A stretch of 64,000 nucleotides of DNA from NCBI GenBank assembly GCA_910578615.1, contig CAJTRI010000003.1:76055-140054 (forward strand). Reading direction: 5' to 3'. Source of the DNA: an uncultured Duncaniella sp. GTDB lineage: Bacteria > Bacteroidota > Bacteroidia > Bacteroidales > Muribaculaceae. The position numbers and the translations under genes were made by a program. Under the pieces are notes generated by a model. The model saw nothing but the letters and a program-made list of their open reading frames with translations. It had not been told where the DNA came from and ran no database searches. Shown here piece by piece: positions 45,081-54,046 of this stretch (its first letter is position 1; every line of letters begins with the position of its first letter).

Positions 45081-48000
45081 ATGGGAAAAATTTGTTTGGA
45101 ACGGTGCGCATCATCGCACCTATTCCGAGTAGCCCTGTTCGCGTTCTGCCTCTTGTGGGGGATGAGCGCCACGGCCGCACCTATTACCGTGCAGGGTACC
45201 GTGACCCAGGCCTCGGACGGCGAGCCTCTGATAGGCGTGAGCGTCCTTGTCAAAGGTACCAGCCAGGGAACTTCCACCGATATTGACGGCAACTATGTCA
45301 TCAAGGTCGAGAAGGGAGCTACCCTCACCTTCTCTTATGTGGGCTGCCAGACCCGCGAGGTCGTTGTTGACGGCCCGAGAATGGACGTGGCCCTTCTCGA
45401 AAACTCCGAAGTCCTCGACGAGGTGGTCGTAGTGGGCTACGGCGTGCAGAAGAAAAAGCTCGTCACCGGCGCTACCGCCCAGATCAAGGGTGACGACATC
45501 GCCAAGATGAACACCACCTCTCCCCTCCAAGCCATGCAGGGCCAGCTCCCGGGTGTGCAGATCGCATCCAATTCAGGCCAGCCCGGCGAAGGCATGAAGG
45601 TGACCATCCGTGGTCTCGGAACCAACGGTAATGCCGCCCCGCTCTACCTTATAGACGGTATCGGAGGTGATATCTCCACTCTCAATCCCGCCGACATCGA
45701 GAGCATCGACGTGCTCAAAGACGCAGCTTCCGCAGCTATATATGGTGCGCAGGCTGCCAACGGCGTAGTCCTTATCACAACCCGTCAGGGACGTGAAGGA
45801 AAGGCCAAGGTGACCTTCGACGGCTATTTCGGCTGGCAGCAGGTGGCCCGTAAGATGCCTATGCTCAACGCCGAGCAGTACATGACCATCATGGACGAGC
45901 AGGCTCTCAACTCCGGCAACGCGCCTTTCAACTGGGATAGCTACAAAGACATCTGGCGCACCAATGCCGAGGGAGAGCGTCTCGGTGTGTATGACACAAA
46001 CTGGATCGACCAGATGTTTGAGGACAATACCACTACCGAGAGCTACACCCTCGGTGTGACAGGCGGATCGGCCAATTCGACCTATGCCATGTCAGTGGGC
46101 TATATCAATCAGGAGGGTGTCGTCGGCGGCCCGAAGGTGTCCAACTATTCCCGCTACAACTTCCGTATGAACTCTGACCACAAACTCTTTGACGGCATTA
46201 TCACCATCGGAGAACAGGCAAGTTTCATCTACACCAAGAAGACCGGCATAAAGGTTGATAACCAGTATAACAACACCCTACGCTCTGCGTTCGGAGTAGC
46301 CCCGATTATTCCTGTCTATGACAACGAGGGCAATTTCTACAACAGTGTGGGCAATGATTACAGCCAGTCAATGGGCAACCCTTACGGCAACATGATGACC
46401 ACGGTCAACAACCGCACTAAGGGCGCGACATTCTCAGGCAACATCTATGCACAGATCGAGCCTGTCAAGAACCTTAAAGTCCGCTCGGTATTCGGCGTGG
46501 TTTACGGCACGGAAGAATATCGTTCATTCACTCCGATCTACGAGTTCTCAGAATATGACTATAACACAGTGACAAAGGTAAGCCAGAATTCCAACCATTC
46601 GCTCGGCATGACATGGACTAACACTGCCAGCTATGACTGGAATCTTGGAGAACATGCCTTCAACGCCCTCATCGGTACGGAGTGCTATCGCTATTCTGGC
46701 ACATATATCGGAGCGGGTCAGGGCAAGCTCAAAGAAGGCTTTGACTCATGGCCTTATGCATGGGTTGACAACGGAACCGGCTCCACCGTCGGAGAGGATG
46801 GAGTGAGCACGTCAGGCAAACCTCATGACGATGCACGCACTGTCAGCTACTTCGGTCGTCTCGGATGGAACTGGTCTGAGAAATATATGGTCAACGTCAC
46901 AGTGCGCCGCGACGGTTCTTCTCGTTTCGCGCGTGGACATCGCTTCGGCACATTCCCCTCTGTATCCGCCGGTTGGAACATTTCAAGCGAGAAGTTCATG
47001 GAATCTGCAAGAGGCTGGCTCGACTTCCTGAAAATCCGTGCAAGCTGGGGACGCGTGGGTAACCAGAATATAGACAACTACCGTTATCTCGCACCTATCA
47101 AGAATCAGAACACCCACTATTTCTTCGGCCAGTATCTCGGCCCGAACGGAGTGTACAACGAAGGTTACAGCGGGTCGCTTGCTGACACATGGGGTGCATA
47201 TCCCTCCCGCCTCGGCAACGAGAATCTTACATGGGAGACCTCGGAACAGACCGACCTCGGTTTTGACGCACGTTTCCTCAACAGCCGTCTCGGTGTCAAC
47301 TTCGACGTGTATTGGAAAAACACAAGGGACTGGCTCGTAATAGCCCCCGTGCTTGCCACCGCAGGTACCGACGCACCCTTTATCAATGGCGGTGATGTGA
47401 AAAATACAGGTGTAGAGTTCTCGGCTACATGGAATGACGTGATAGGCAGGGATTTCTCATACAGCATCAGTGTCAACGGTGCCTACAACAAGAACAAAGT
47501 CGGCGCGATTCCCACAGAGGATGGTATCATCCACGGCCCCACCAACCAGCTCTATGATAACTCCGAGGAGTTCTATCGCGCGCAGAACGGTATGCCTATC
47601 GGCTATTTCTGGGGTCTCAAAACAGACGGTATCTTCCAGACCCAGCAGGAGATTGACGAATGGGTGGCTGCCGGCAACGGTATCAAAGATCCGAATGTCA
47701 AGCCCGGTGACGTCCGTTTCGTTGACATCGACCACAACGGCGTGATTGATGAGAATGACAAGGTCAATCTTGGCAACGGTATGCCCAAGTTCACCTATGG
47801 CTTCAATATCAATCTCTATTACAAGAACTTCGACCTTGGATTAGTAGCCACAGGCGCTACCGGCTTCAAGATCGTACAGAGCTACCGCAATGTGACCTCC
47901 ATCCGTTCCAACTATACCACCAGCATACTTGACCGCTGGACAGGCCCCGGAACATCCAACAGGATTCCCCGAGTGACCGACCAGACCTACAACTATGCAT

Positions 48001-48278
48001 TCTCCGATCTCTTCATACAGGACGGTGACTATCTGCGTCTCTCCAACCTGACCATCGGTTATAACTTCGCTCCCCTCATTAACCAGAGCTGGTGTTCAAA
48101 CGCACGCCTCTATTTCCAGATCCAGAACCTTGCCACATTCACCAAGTATGACGGTATGGATCCCGAAATCGGCTATGGCCCCAAAGACGATGGTAACAAG
48201 AGCTGGGTATCAGGTGTAGATATAGGCTTCTACCCCCGTCCACGCACTTATCTCGTAGGTGTAAACCTCTCATTCTAA
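45081..48278 (+). CDS. susC: SusC/RagA family TonB-dependent outer-membrane transporter
   Basis: The 1065-residue import channel for oligosaccharides. A signal peptide (to about residue 33) is followed by a carboxypeptidase-regulatory-like domain (TVQGTVTQASDGEPLIGVSV..., about 37-112). The TonB-box and plug region (LDEVVVVGYGVQKKKLVTGA, from about 112) and a 22-strand barrel end in TYLVGVNLSF, with terminal phenylalanine. It works with SusD at the surface. The n-region before the hydrophobic core is longer than usual (MGKICLERCASSHLFR), with no internal ATG before it. It is first in the plus arm, 34 bases before susD. Confidence 0.96.
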   Translation: MGKICLERCASSHLFRVALFAFCLLWGMSATAAPITVQGTVTQASDGEPLIGVSVLVKGTSQGTSTDIDGNYVIKVEKGATLTFSYVGCQTREVVVDGPRMDVALLENSEVLDEVVVVGYGVQKKKLVTGATAQIKGDDIAKMNTTSPLQAMQGQLPGVQIASNSGQPGEGMKVTIRGLGTNGNAAPLYLIDGIGGDISTLNPADIESIDVLKDAASAAIYGAQAANGVVLITTRQGREGKAKVTFDGYFGWQQVARKMPMLNAEQYMTIMDEQALNSGNAPFNWDSYKDIWRTNAEGERLGVYDTNWIDQMFEDNTTTESYTLGVTGGSANSTYAMSVGYINQEGVVGGPKVSNYSRYNFRMNSDHKLFDGIITIGEQASFIYTKKTGIKVDNQYNNTLRSAFGVAPIIPVYDNEGNFYNSVGNDYSQSMGNPYGNMMTTVNNRTKGATFSGNIYAQIEPVKNLKVRSVFGVVYGTEEYRSFTPIYEFSEYDYNTVTKVSQNSNHSLGMTWTNTASYDWNLGEHAFNALIGTECYRYSGTYIGAGQGKLKEGFDSWPYAWVDNGTGSTVGEDGVSTSGKPHDDARTVSYFGRLGWNWSEKYMVNVTVRRDGSSRFARGHRFGTFPSVSAGWNISSEKFMESARGWLDFLKIRASWGRVGNQNIDNYRYLAPIKNQNTHYFFGQYLGPNGVYNEGYSGSLADTWGAYPSRLGNENLTWETSEQTDLGFDARFLNSRLGVNFDVYWKNTRDWLVIAPVLATAGTDAPFINGGDVKNTGVEFSATWNDVIGRDFSYSISVNGAYNKNKVGAIPTEDGIIHGPTNQLYDNSEEFYRAQNGMPIGYFWGLKTDGIFQTQQEIDEWVAAGNGIKDPNVKPGDVRFVDIDHNGVIDENDKVNLGNGMPKFTYGFNINLYYKNFDLGLVATGATGFKIVQSYRNVTSIRSNYTTSILDRWTGPGTSNRIPRVTDQTYNYAFSDLFIQDGDYLRLSNLTIGYNFAPLINQSWCSNARLYFQIQNLATFTKYDGMDPEIGYGPKDDGNKSWVSGVDIGFYPRPRTYLVGVNLSF

Positions 48279-48312
48279 ATACCATCACACACATTCTACA
48301 TTTGAATAAACA

Positions 48313-50004
48313 ATGAAAAAATTCAAATCAAGCATATTGACGTTGGGAGTAGTGGCCGCAGGACTCTGCGCCGTCTCCTGCTCGGAAGATTTTCTGGATG
48401 TAAGTTCTAAGACCGAATCGACAACAGGAAACTTCTACAAGACCGAGGGTGATGCCTGGCGCGCCCTTGTAGGCTGCTATGACGGCTGGCGCCAGACAGT
48501 ATCATGCAATGGCGGTGTCAACGCGTTCTATCTTGCATCCACCATCATGAGCGATGAGTGTTATGCCTCTACCGGCATCGCCGATGACTACAAGGGGCAG
48601 ACTGTTGACCGTTTCGACCAGTCACAGTCGCCGACAACGCTCGACATTTTCGCCGACACTTGGAAGTATTACTATGCGGCGGTCTATCGCTGCAACGAAC
48701 TCCTCGGCCACGAAGAGACAATCACCTGGCTTGAAGAGAGCAAGAGCAAACGCAAGCTCTACATAGGCGAGTGCCGTGCTCTCCGCGCCATCTGCTATTT
48801 TGACATGGTGCGTCTTTGGGGCAACATACCCCTCTTCACCGCGCCTTCGCAGGAGAACCGTGCACAGGCCGATCCCGCACAGGTATATGCCCTCATCGTT
48901 GAGGATTTAAAATATGCGATAGAGAATATTCCGGCTGACGCCAACCTTAAAGTTGAGACTGAGTTCGGACGCATCACAAAGTATGCCGCCGAGGCCATTC
49001 TCGCCCGTGTATATCTGTTCTATACCGGTTACTATGGTAAAGATCTCGGTTATACCGACGAGGCCGGCCAGACCACCGGCACTCTCACCAAGGAAGAGGC
49101 TCTTGCTTACTGCGAGGATGTGATCAACTCCGGCAACTATGAGCTTGTCAAAGACTTCAAGAACCTTTGGCCTGCCGCTTCGCTCGACCCTATTCCCAAC
49201 GAACTTGGATGGGCAAAGACATCGACCTATGCCGGCGATGCCAACAGCGAGATTATTCTTTCGATGAACTTTACCCCCACACAGGACTATAACGGCAACA
49301 ATGACTCCAACCGCTGGATAGTCATGATGGGAATGCGTTCGCTCAACTTCACCAAGAAGGGCTATGGAAAAGGCTGGGGCGCGTGCTGTGTCACCGACCA
49401 TTTCCGTGAGACATTCCTTCCCTCTAATGACGGCCGTTCGTTCGCGTCATATATCGACATCGTGGGCGAAGGTGTCACCGAGCTTGAAAACTATGAGACA
49501 CAGGTGAAGGACTGGCGTGAATATACGGCCTTTACAGTGAAGAAATACTGTCCTCTTACCTTCGGCAACGGTCTCCCCGCAACCAATCCCACCGGCACCA
49601 TGGGCTTCCAGGAATGTAACGCCCAGCCGTGGAACATCGTCCGTCTGGCCGACGTGATGCTTATGGCCGCCGAGCTTGGATCTCCGAGAGCAGCCAATTA
49701 CATGCATGACATCCGCTCTCGCGCAGGTCTCTCCGATATTGCCGTCAACAAGCAGAATATACTTGACGAGCGTGCCCGTGAACTTGCCTTCGAGGGCCAT
49801 CGTTACTGGGATCTCCTCCGTCAGGGTGTCAACGTGATGGCTGATGCCGTGGTTGCTTCGGGCGGCAAGGTGCTCACCGCAGGCACTGAGGCCACTGTCA
49901 CATATTCCCGTGACAAGATTATCGCCACCCAGGGCCTCTCACGTATACCCCAGGAGCAGATGACGCTGTCAAACGGTGTGCTTAAACAAAACCCCGGCTG
50001 GTAA
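48313..50004 (+). CDS. susD: SusD/RagB family outer-membrane lipoprotein
   Basis: The 563-residue lid of the SusC channel, which captures glycan at the surface. The lipoprotein signal ends at VSC23, then SEDFLDV, the acidic and FLD start typical of SusD. TPR-like helices follow (YRCNELLGHEE, RALRAICYFDMVRLWG), and the C-terminus shows RARELAFEGHRYWDLLRQG, the family's conserved block. Substrate contacts cannot be read from sequence alone. Confidence 0.95.
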   Translation: MKKFKSSILTLGVVAAGLCAVSCSEDFLDVSSKTESTTGNFYKTEGDAWRALVGCYDGWRQTVSCNGGVNAFYLASTIMSDECYASTGIADDYKGQTVDRFDQSQSPTTLDIFADTWKYYYAAVYRCNELLGHEETITWLEESKSKRKLYIGECRALRAICYFDMVRLWGNIPLFTAPSQENRAQADPAQVYALIVEDLKYAIENIPADANLKVETEFGRITKYAAEAILARVYLFYTGYYGKDLGYTDEAGQTTGTLTKEEALAYCEDVINSGNYELVKDFKNLWPAASLDPIPNELGWAKTSTYAGDANSEIILSMNFTPTQDYNGNNDSNRWIVMMGMRSLNFTKKGYGKGWGACCVTDHFRETFLPSNDGRSFASYIDIVGEGVTELENYETQVKDWREYTAFTVKKYCPLTFGNGLPATNPTGTMGFQECNAQPWNIVRLADVMLMAAELGSPRAANYMHDIRSRAGLSDIAVNKQNILDERARELAFEGHRYWDLLRQGVNVMADAVVASGGKVLTAGTEATVTYSRDKIIATQGLSRIPQEQMTLSNGVLKQNPGW

Positions 50005-50022
50005 AAGAGTAATTTGACGCTA

Positions 50023-50054
50023 CTGCATGGAAGCGTGCAACCGCTTCCATGCAG
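50023..50054 (+). other. Hairpin after susD
   Basis: A perfect 13-bp stem (CTGCATGGAAGCG with CGCTTCCATGCAG) and 6-base loop, 19 bases after the susD stop. No T run follows at once. It may lower read-through into the next gene or protect the susCD message. The rest of the 250-base gap shows a GTGATGAAAAA copy at 50112-50122 and no gene. Confidence 0.55.
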
Positions 50055-50255
50055 GATGCAGGGCCGGGAATCTTTATAAGAAGTTAAAAGTCGATGTTTC
50101 AGATAATAAGCGTGATGAAAAACGCGTTATGTGATGGCAATACCGATAATAAATGTCTTTGCCTTGTCTGACTTTTTCACTATTCCGGCTCCATGCATAG
50201 CGTTCTAAACAAATTGTCAAACCAACACATATCTCTCTTCACAATCATCTTTCAA

Positions 50256-52193
50256 ATGAAAAAAGCGATAAAATATTTTTCAAGTCTGGCTCTCGGCCTT
50301 TCGGCGGCTGCATTAGTGTCCTGTTCGCCGGACGATCATTCGCTGGCCGGGCCGTCGGTATCATCCGAGGAACTCGTCGAGGGTATCGCATTCTCCGTGA
50401 CACCCGATGCCAAAGATCCCAACATCATACACCTCAAATCGCTCATGACAGGCGTGACCCCGTGTTGGGAAACCCCGCAGGGACGTTCGCAGAACGTTGA
50501 AATGACGCTCGAACTTCCTTTCTCGGGCGAGTATAGCGTCAAATACGGTGTCACCACCCAGGCAGGCACAGTATGGGGTGAGCCTTACACATTCACTCTC
50601 AGCCAGAACAATTTCGAAATGCTTTCCGATGCCATCTGGACTAATCTTGCAGGCGGCGTTGACGAGAACGGCAACGGCAATCCCAAGACATGGGTGCCTA
50701 TGGACAAGGCATATCTTCCCTATAAGGGTACTGCCCCGGTAGGATACATGGATCCGAACAACGTCCTCAATGCCGAGGGTGGCACTGACGATATCACCCT
50801 TGACAACTGGAACTTTAACTGGGATCCCGGTTTCCAGTCGTGGCTTATCGACTCTACCGACCCCTATATGGGTTCGGAAATGATTCTCAGCCTTGACCCC
50901 ATCAAAGGCTGTGTGGCTGAAATCAAGCGTATAGACGGCAACGGAGCCACCGACGTCGTTGGCGGTTTTTCGCTCAATATAGCCGATCCCAAGCGTCCCA
51001 CCCTGTCGTTCAATGACTGCGAGATGCTTCATGCGGCATGGGGTGACGGTGTCTGCTCCAACTATTCGCAGGATTTGAAGATCCTCACTGTCAATCCCTA
51101 TGTGCTCCAGATTGCGACTATGCGCTCCAACTCGGAAGGCCCGTGGTGGATTGTATGGAACTTCGTGGCAAAGGACGTGCGTGACGGACTCGTACAGATT
51201 CCGGCCGAAGGCCCTGACCTTATGGAGACAAAGCCGGTAGAAGAGCCTGTATATGAAGATCTCGCCACCGAGCTGTTCACCATTTCCGGCGATGATGCCT
51301 CCTATGTGGCCACAAAGACAACATTCCTTCTTGACGAGGAGACTCCCTATGACATCATGTGGTGGAACGGAGCCAACGGAGCATGGGAATGGATTAAAGG
51401 CTACGGTTCGTCATGGGCTCCCGTCTATGAGTCTATCGGTGATTTTGCCCTGACTCTTGAAAATAGCGGCAAGGCCACTCTTGAAAATGCCGAGGGCGGT
51501 GCCACTGCCAATTTCACCATCGAAGGAAACAAGGTGGTATTTGACAAGGAGGTCACCCTTCTCACCAGTGGTGATGTGGCTATAAAGGGCACTGAGTTTA
51601 CCGTCATGAAGTGTTCGGCCGACAACAACGAGGTAGTCTTCGGAATCCCCGTAGAGAAGGATGCCAGCGGTAAGGATAACAAATATCTCTGTGCCAAGAT
51701 GACTATCAAGCCCATAGGCGGTGCCCAGAACAGCCCTATCGTGCTTCCTGTCGACAATTCCAAGCTTGACATCTACAAGGAGGCTGATAAATATCTGCGC
51801 ATACAGTTCTACAATCCTTGGGCCGGAAGAGACGACAGCGAATGGCCTGTCGATCCTTCAAAGCTCAAACTCAAAAAGGGACAGAAGCTCGAACTGAAAT
51901 ATACCGTCAGCGGTATTGACTGGACTGCCACCCCGCGCACAGCCTTCTGCTGCAATATCGACGGTTTCCAGTGGGAGCCTGACTGCTATACCAATTTCCA
52001 AGGTCAGGACTTCGTGACCAATGGCGAGAACACCATGGTGCTCACCAACGAGACAGGCTCGACCTATAACTTCTATGGAACCGGCTCGCTCCAAGTCTCC
52101 ATACAGCTTGAAGGCTGTACCGACCTCGCTACGTTTGACCCGGCCAATGCCGTTGTCAATGTAACCTCTCTCTCCATTCTCCCCATCGAGTAA
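50256..52193 (+). CDS. Putative surface glycan-binding lipoprotein (SusE/F position)
   Basis: A 645-residue lipoprotein (VSC23, then SPDDH) in the position held by glycan-binding proteins of Sus-like systems. I do not recognise the family. An N-terminal Ig-like domain (about 30-125, ending GEPYTFTLS) is followed by two beta-rich modules, about 130-320 and 335-510. Both are rich in tryptophan and tyrosine (for example GAWEWIKGYGSSW), as expected for sugar platforms. A last beta-sandwich (about 515-645) ends LSILPIE. The start is the ATG directly before the lipoprotein signal; an upstream in-frame ATG (50193) would add 21 residues and spoil the signal. Glycan binding is inferred from position and lipidation. 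Confidence 0.68.
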   Translation: MKKAIKYFSSLALGLSAAALVSCSPDDHSLAGPSVSSEELVEGIAFSVTPDAKDPNIIHLKSLMTGVTPCWETPQGRSQNVEMTLELPFSGEYSVKYGVTTQAGTVWGEPYTFTLSQNNFEMLSDAIWTNLAGGVDENGNGNPKTWVPMDKAYLPYKGTAPVGYMDPNNVLNAEGGTDDITLDNWNFNWDPGFQSWLIDSTDPYMGSEMILSLDPIKGCVAEIKRIDGNGATDVVGGFSLNIADPKRPTLSFNDCEMLHAAWGDGVCSNYSQDLKILTVNPYVLQIATMRSNSEGPWWIVWNFVAKDVRDGLVQIPAEGPDLMETKPVEEPVYEDLATELFTISGDDASYVATKTTFLLDEETPYDIMWWNGANGAWEWIKGYGSSWAPVYESIGDFALTLENSGKATLENAEGGATANFTIEGNKVVFDKEVTLLTSGDVAIKGTEFTVMKCSADNNEVVFGIPVEKDASGKDNKYLCAKMTIKPIGGAQNSPIVLPVDNSKLDIYKEADKYLRIQFYNPWAGRDDSEWPVDPSKLKLKKGQKLELKYTVSGIDWTATPRTAFCCNIDGFQWEPDCYTNFQGQDFVTNGENTMVLTNETGSTYNFYGTGSLQVSIQLEGCTDLATFDPANAVVNVTSLSILPIE

Positions 52194-52220
52194 TCCTCAC
52201 CCAAAATCTTATCACCAGAA

Positions 52221-53906
52221 ATGAAAACAAAACTGTTTCTATTCATATCGCTGTTCATGGGGCTTGTTCTTGCCTCGTGCAACGACGATGATGACTACAA
52301 CATCTCCACTGATCCGATTCTCGGGGAGGGTTCTGTGGTCACAGGCTCGGCTGACGTTACCGCCACGACGGCCACTCTCCATGGCACGGTCAAGGGACTG
52401 GGCGAAGTCGCTCCTTCATCCTATTCCGTGGGTTTCAACTATGGCTACACTCAGGACAATCTTAAAGAGAACGTGACTGGCTCGCTTGACGGCGAGAATA
52501 TCACGGCTTCAATTGCCGGTCTGCCTGACGGTACCACTCTCTACTATCAGGCCTTTGTGACTCTTCAAAAGCGCGTGACCTATCTGGGCGAGGTAAAGAG
52601 CCTCGTAACCACGGATACCAAGGTGACCACCTCGAAAGCCGAGGGTGTGTCTTTCAACGGCGCACGGCTCGGGCTGAGTGCCAGCGGTGCTCCCGCTGAC
52701 GCGGCTTTCGGTGTGGTGATATCTCCCGACGGTGACGAAGAGGCAGTCCATGCCGGTCTCGTCATCCCCTTCGCCGATGCCTCGACACTCGCGACAGATG
52801 TGAAGGGCCTTGTCCCCAACACCACTTATTATTATGCCGGTTATGCCGATATCGGCAGCGGTATCGTCTATGGCGAGGTCATGTCGTTCAAGACCTCTGA
52901 ATATGACTTTGATGTCGAGAACGACCTCGTGGATCTCGGTCTCTCCGTGAAATGGGCCCGCTTCAATGTGGGTGCCTCCAAGGAGAACGAGACCGGCGGA
53001 CGTTTCGGCTACGGAGACGTCTCGGGCGTAAGGAACTCCATAGATGTGGCCGACTATGCCTCAGACAACATCTACAAGACTGTTTCAGACATGGCCAACT
53101 CTGCATGGGGCGGAAAGGTGACACTTCCCACCGCTGATGAGTTTGAAGAACTGTTCAATAGTTGTACCAAGGAGTGGGCCGAGGTTGACGGCGTTGGCGG
53201 ATATAGACTTACAGGCCCCAACGGCAACTCAATATTCCTCCCTGCGGCTGGTTCACGTACCATGAACGCAGTCTCGGGCAATGGTGTGGAAGGCCGTTAT
53301 GCCACCGGCTCCATCAATCCCTCTGACAGTGGGTTTGCCGTAGCCTACCGCTTCTCTACCGGCGGATCTTCCCGTACCACCACACCTCTTTATGAGGCTC
53401 TCTCGGTGCGTCCAGTCTCGACTGCCCGCAACGTGCGTTTTGATAAGAACCTCCTGTTCAAGACATGGGTGATAGACTATAACGAGGGTGAGTGCAAGGT
53501 ATTCAACGGCCCTGTATGGTTCTATGGCACTGACGATTCATGGCGTACGGCCAGCAATGGAGAACCCGTTGTGGGTGATTCATGGCTCTGGGATGCCGAC
53601 AAGACCAACACTTGGGCCTTTGGCAACTGCACCGGCTATATGACCATAAATGCCGACGGCACCATAACGGTCAAGAATCAGGACGGAGAAGAGCAGACAG
53701 GCACCTATACTCTTGACGAGGCTGCGAAGACCATCACGGCTACTGTTGACCTCCTTGCGCCCGACAACTTCGTATCTCCTATGGTTGAAAACCGCAAGAA
53801 CGGCATCAAGATTCTCTCGCTGACCGATGAAAAGGCCCAGTTCGGCTATTATCGTGACAGCGAGCCTGCCACTCTGTCGGTCAACATGATTCCTTCCGGC
53901 AAGTAA
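52221..53906 (+). CDS. Putative surface lipoprotein with Ig-like repeats and a C-terminal lipocalin-like module
   Basis: A 561-residue lipoprotein: ASC20 followed by NDDDDY, a strong match to the acidic signal that sends Bacteroidales lipoproteins to the cell surface. Two fibronectin-like repeats (about 35-130 and 130-230, both ending in a SLVT/SFKT strand) come first. A middle domain (about 240-405, VDLGLSVKWARFNVGA...LPTADEFEEL...LPAAGSR...SVRPV) resembles the Fibrobacter major paralogous domain of Bacteroidetes surface proteins. The C-terminal module (about 410-555, with FYGTDDSW and TYTLDEAAKTITATVDLL) is lipocalin-like. It lies 27 bases after the previous gene. A role in holding glycan at the surface is inferred. 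Confidence 0.68.
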   Translation: MKTKLFLFISLFMGLVLASCNDDDDYNISTDPILGEGSVVTGSADVTATTATLHGTVKGLGEVAPSSYSVGFNYGYTQDNLKENVTGSLDGENITASIAGLPDGTTLYYQAFVTLQKRVTYLGEVKSLVTTDTKVTTSKAEGVSFNGARLGLSASGAPADAAFGVVISPDGDEEAVHAGLVIPFADASTLATDVKGLVPNTTYYYAGYADIGSGIVYGEVMSFKTSEYDFDVENDLVDLGLSVKWARFNVGASKENETGGRFGYGDVSGVRNSIDVADYASDNIYKTVSDMANSAWGGKVTLPTADEFEELFNSCTKEWAEVDGVGGYRLTGPNGNSIFLPAAGSRTMNAVSGNGVEGRYATGSINPSDSGFAVAYRFSTGGSSRTTTPLYEALSVRPVSTARNVRFDKNLLFKTWVIDYNEGECKVFNGPVWFYGTDDSWRTASNGEPVVGDSWLWDADKTNTWAFGNCTGYMTINADGTITVKNQDGEEQTGTYTLDEAAKTITATVDLLAPDNFVSPMVENRKNGIKILSLTDEKAQFGYYRDSEPATLSVNMIPSGK

Positions 53907-53964
53907 TCAAAAGGATATTGCACGCTCATATCTAAGGAACAATATACAGGAATAGTGTAAGAAT

Positions 53965-54017
53965 GGACTGTGTCAATGTTGCAGACGCCATTGCGCGGCT
54001 CGGTGTTGACACAGTCC
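53965..54017 (+). other. Hairpin before the GH5 gene
   Basis: GGACTGTGTCAA pairs perfectly with TTGACACAGTCC around a 29-base loop, then TTTATT. It lies between the two genes and overlaps a rejected upstream start of the GH5. It looks like a partial terminator within the operon. Confidence 0.6.
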
Positions 54018-54046
54018 TTTATTCCGTAAAAATGCTTATAGTAACG

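Noticed and set aside
53963..54046. N-terminal extension of the GH5
   Set aside because: It is made of the hairpin sequence and would destroy the lipoprotein signal.
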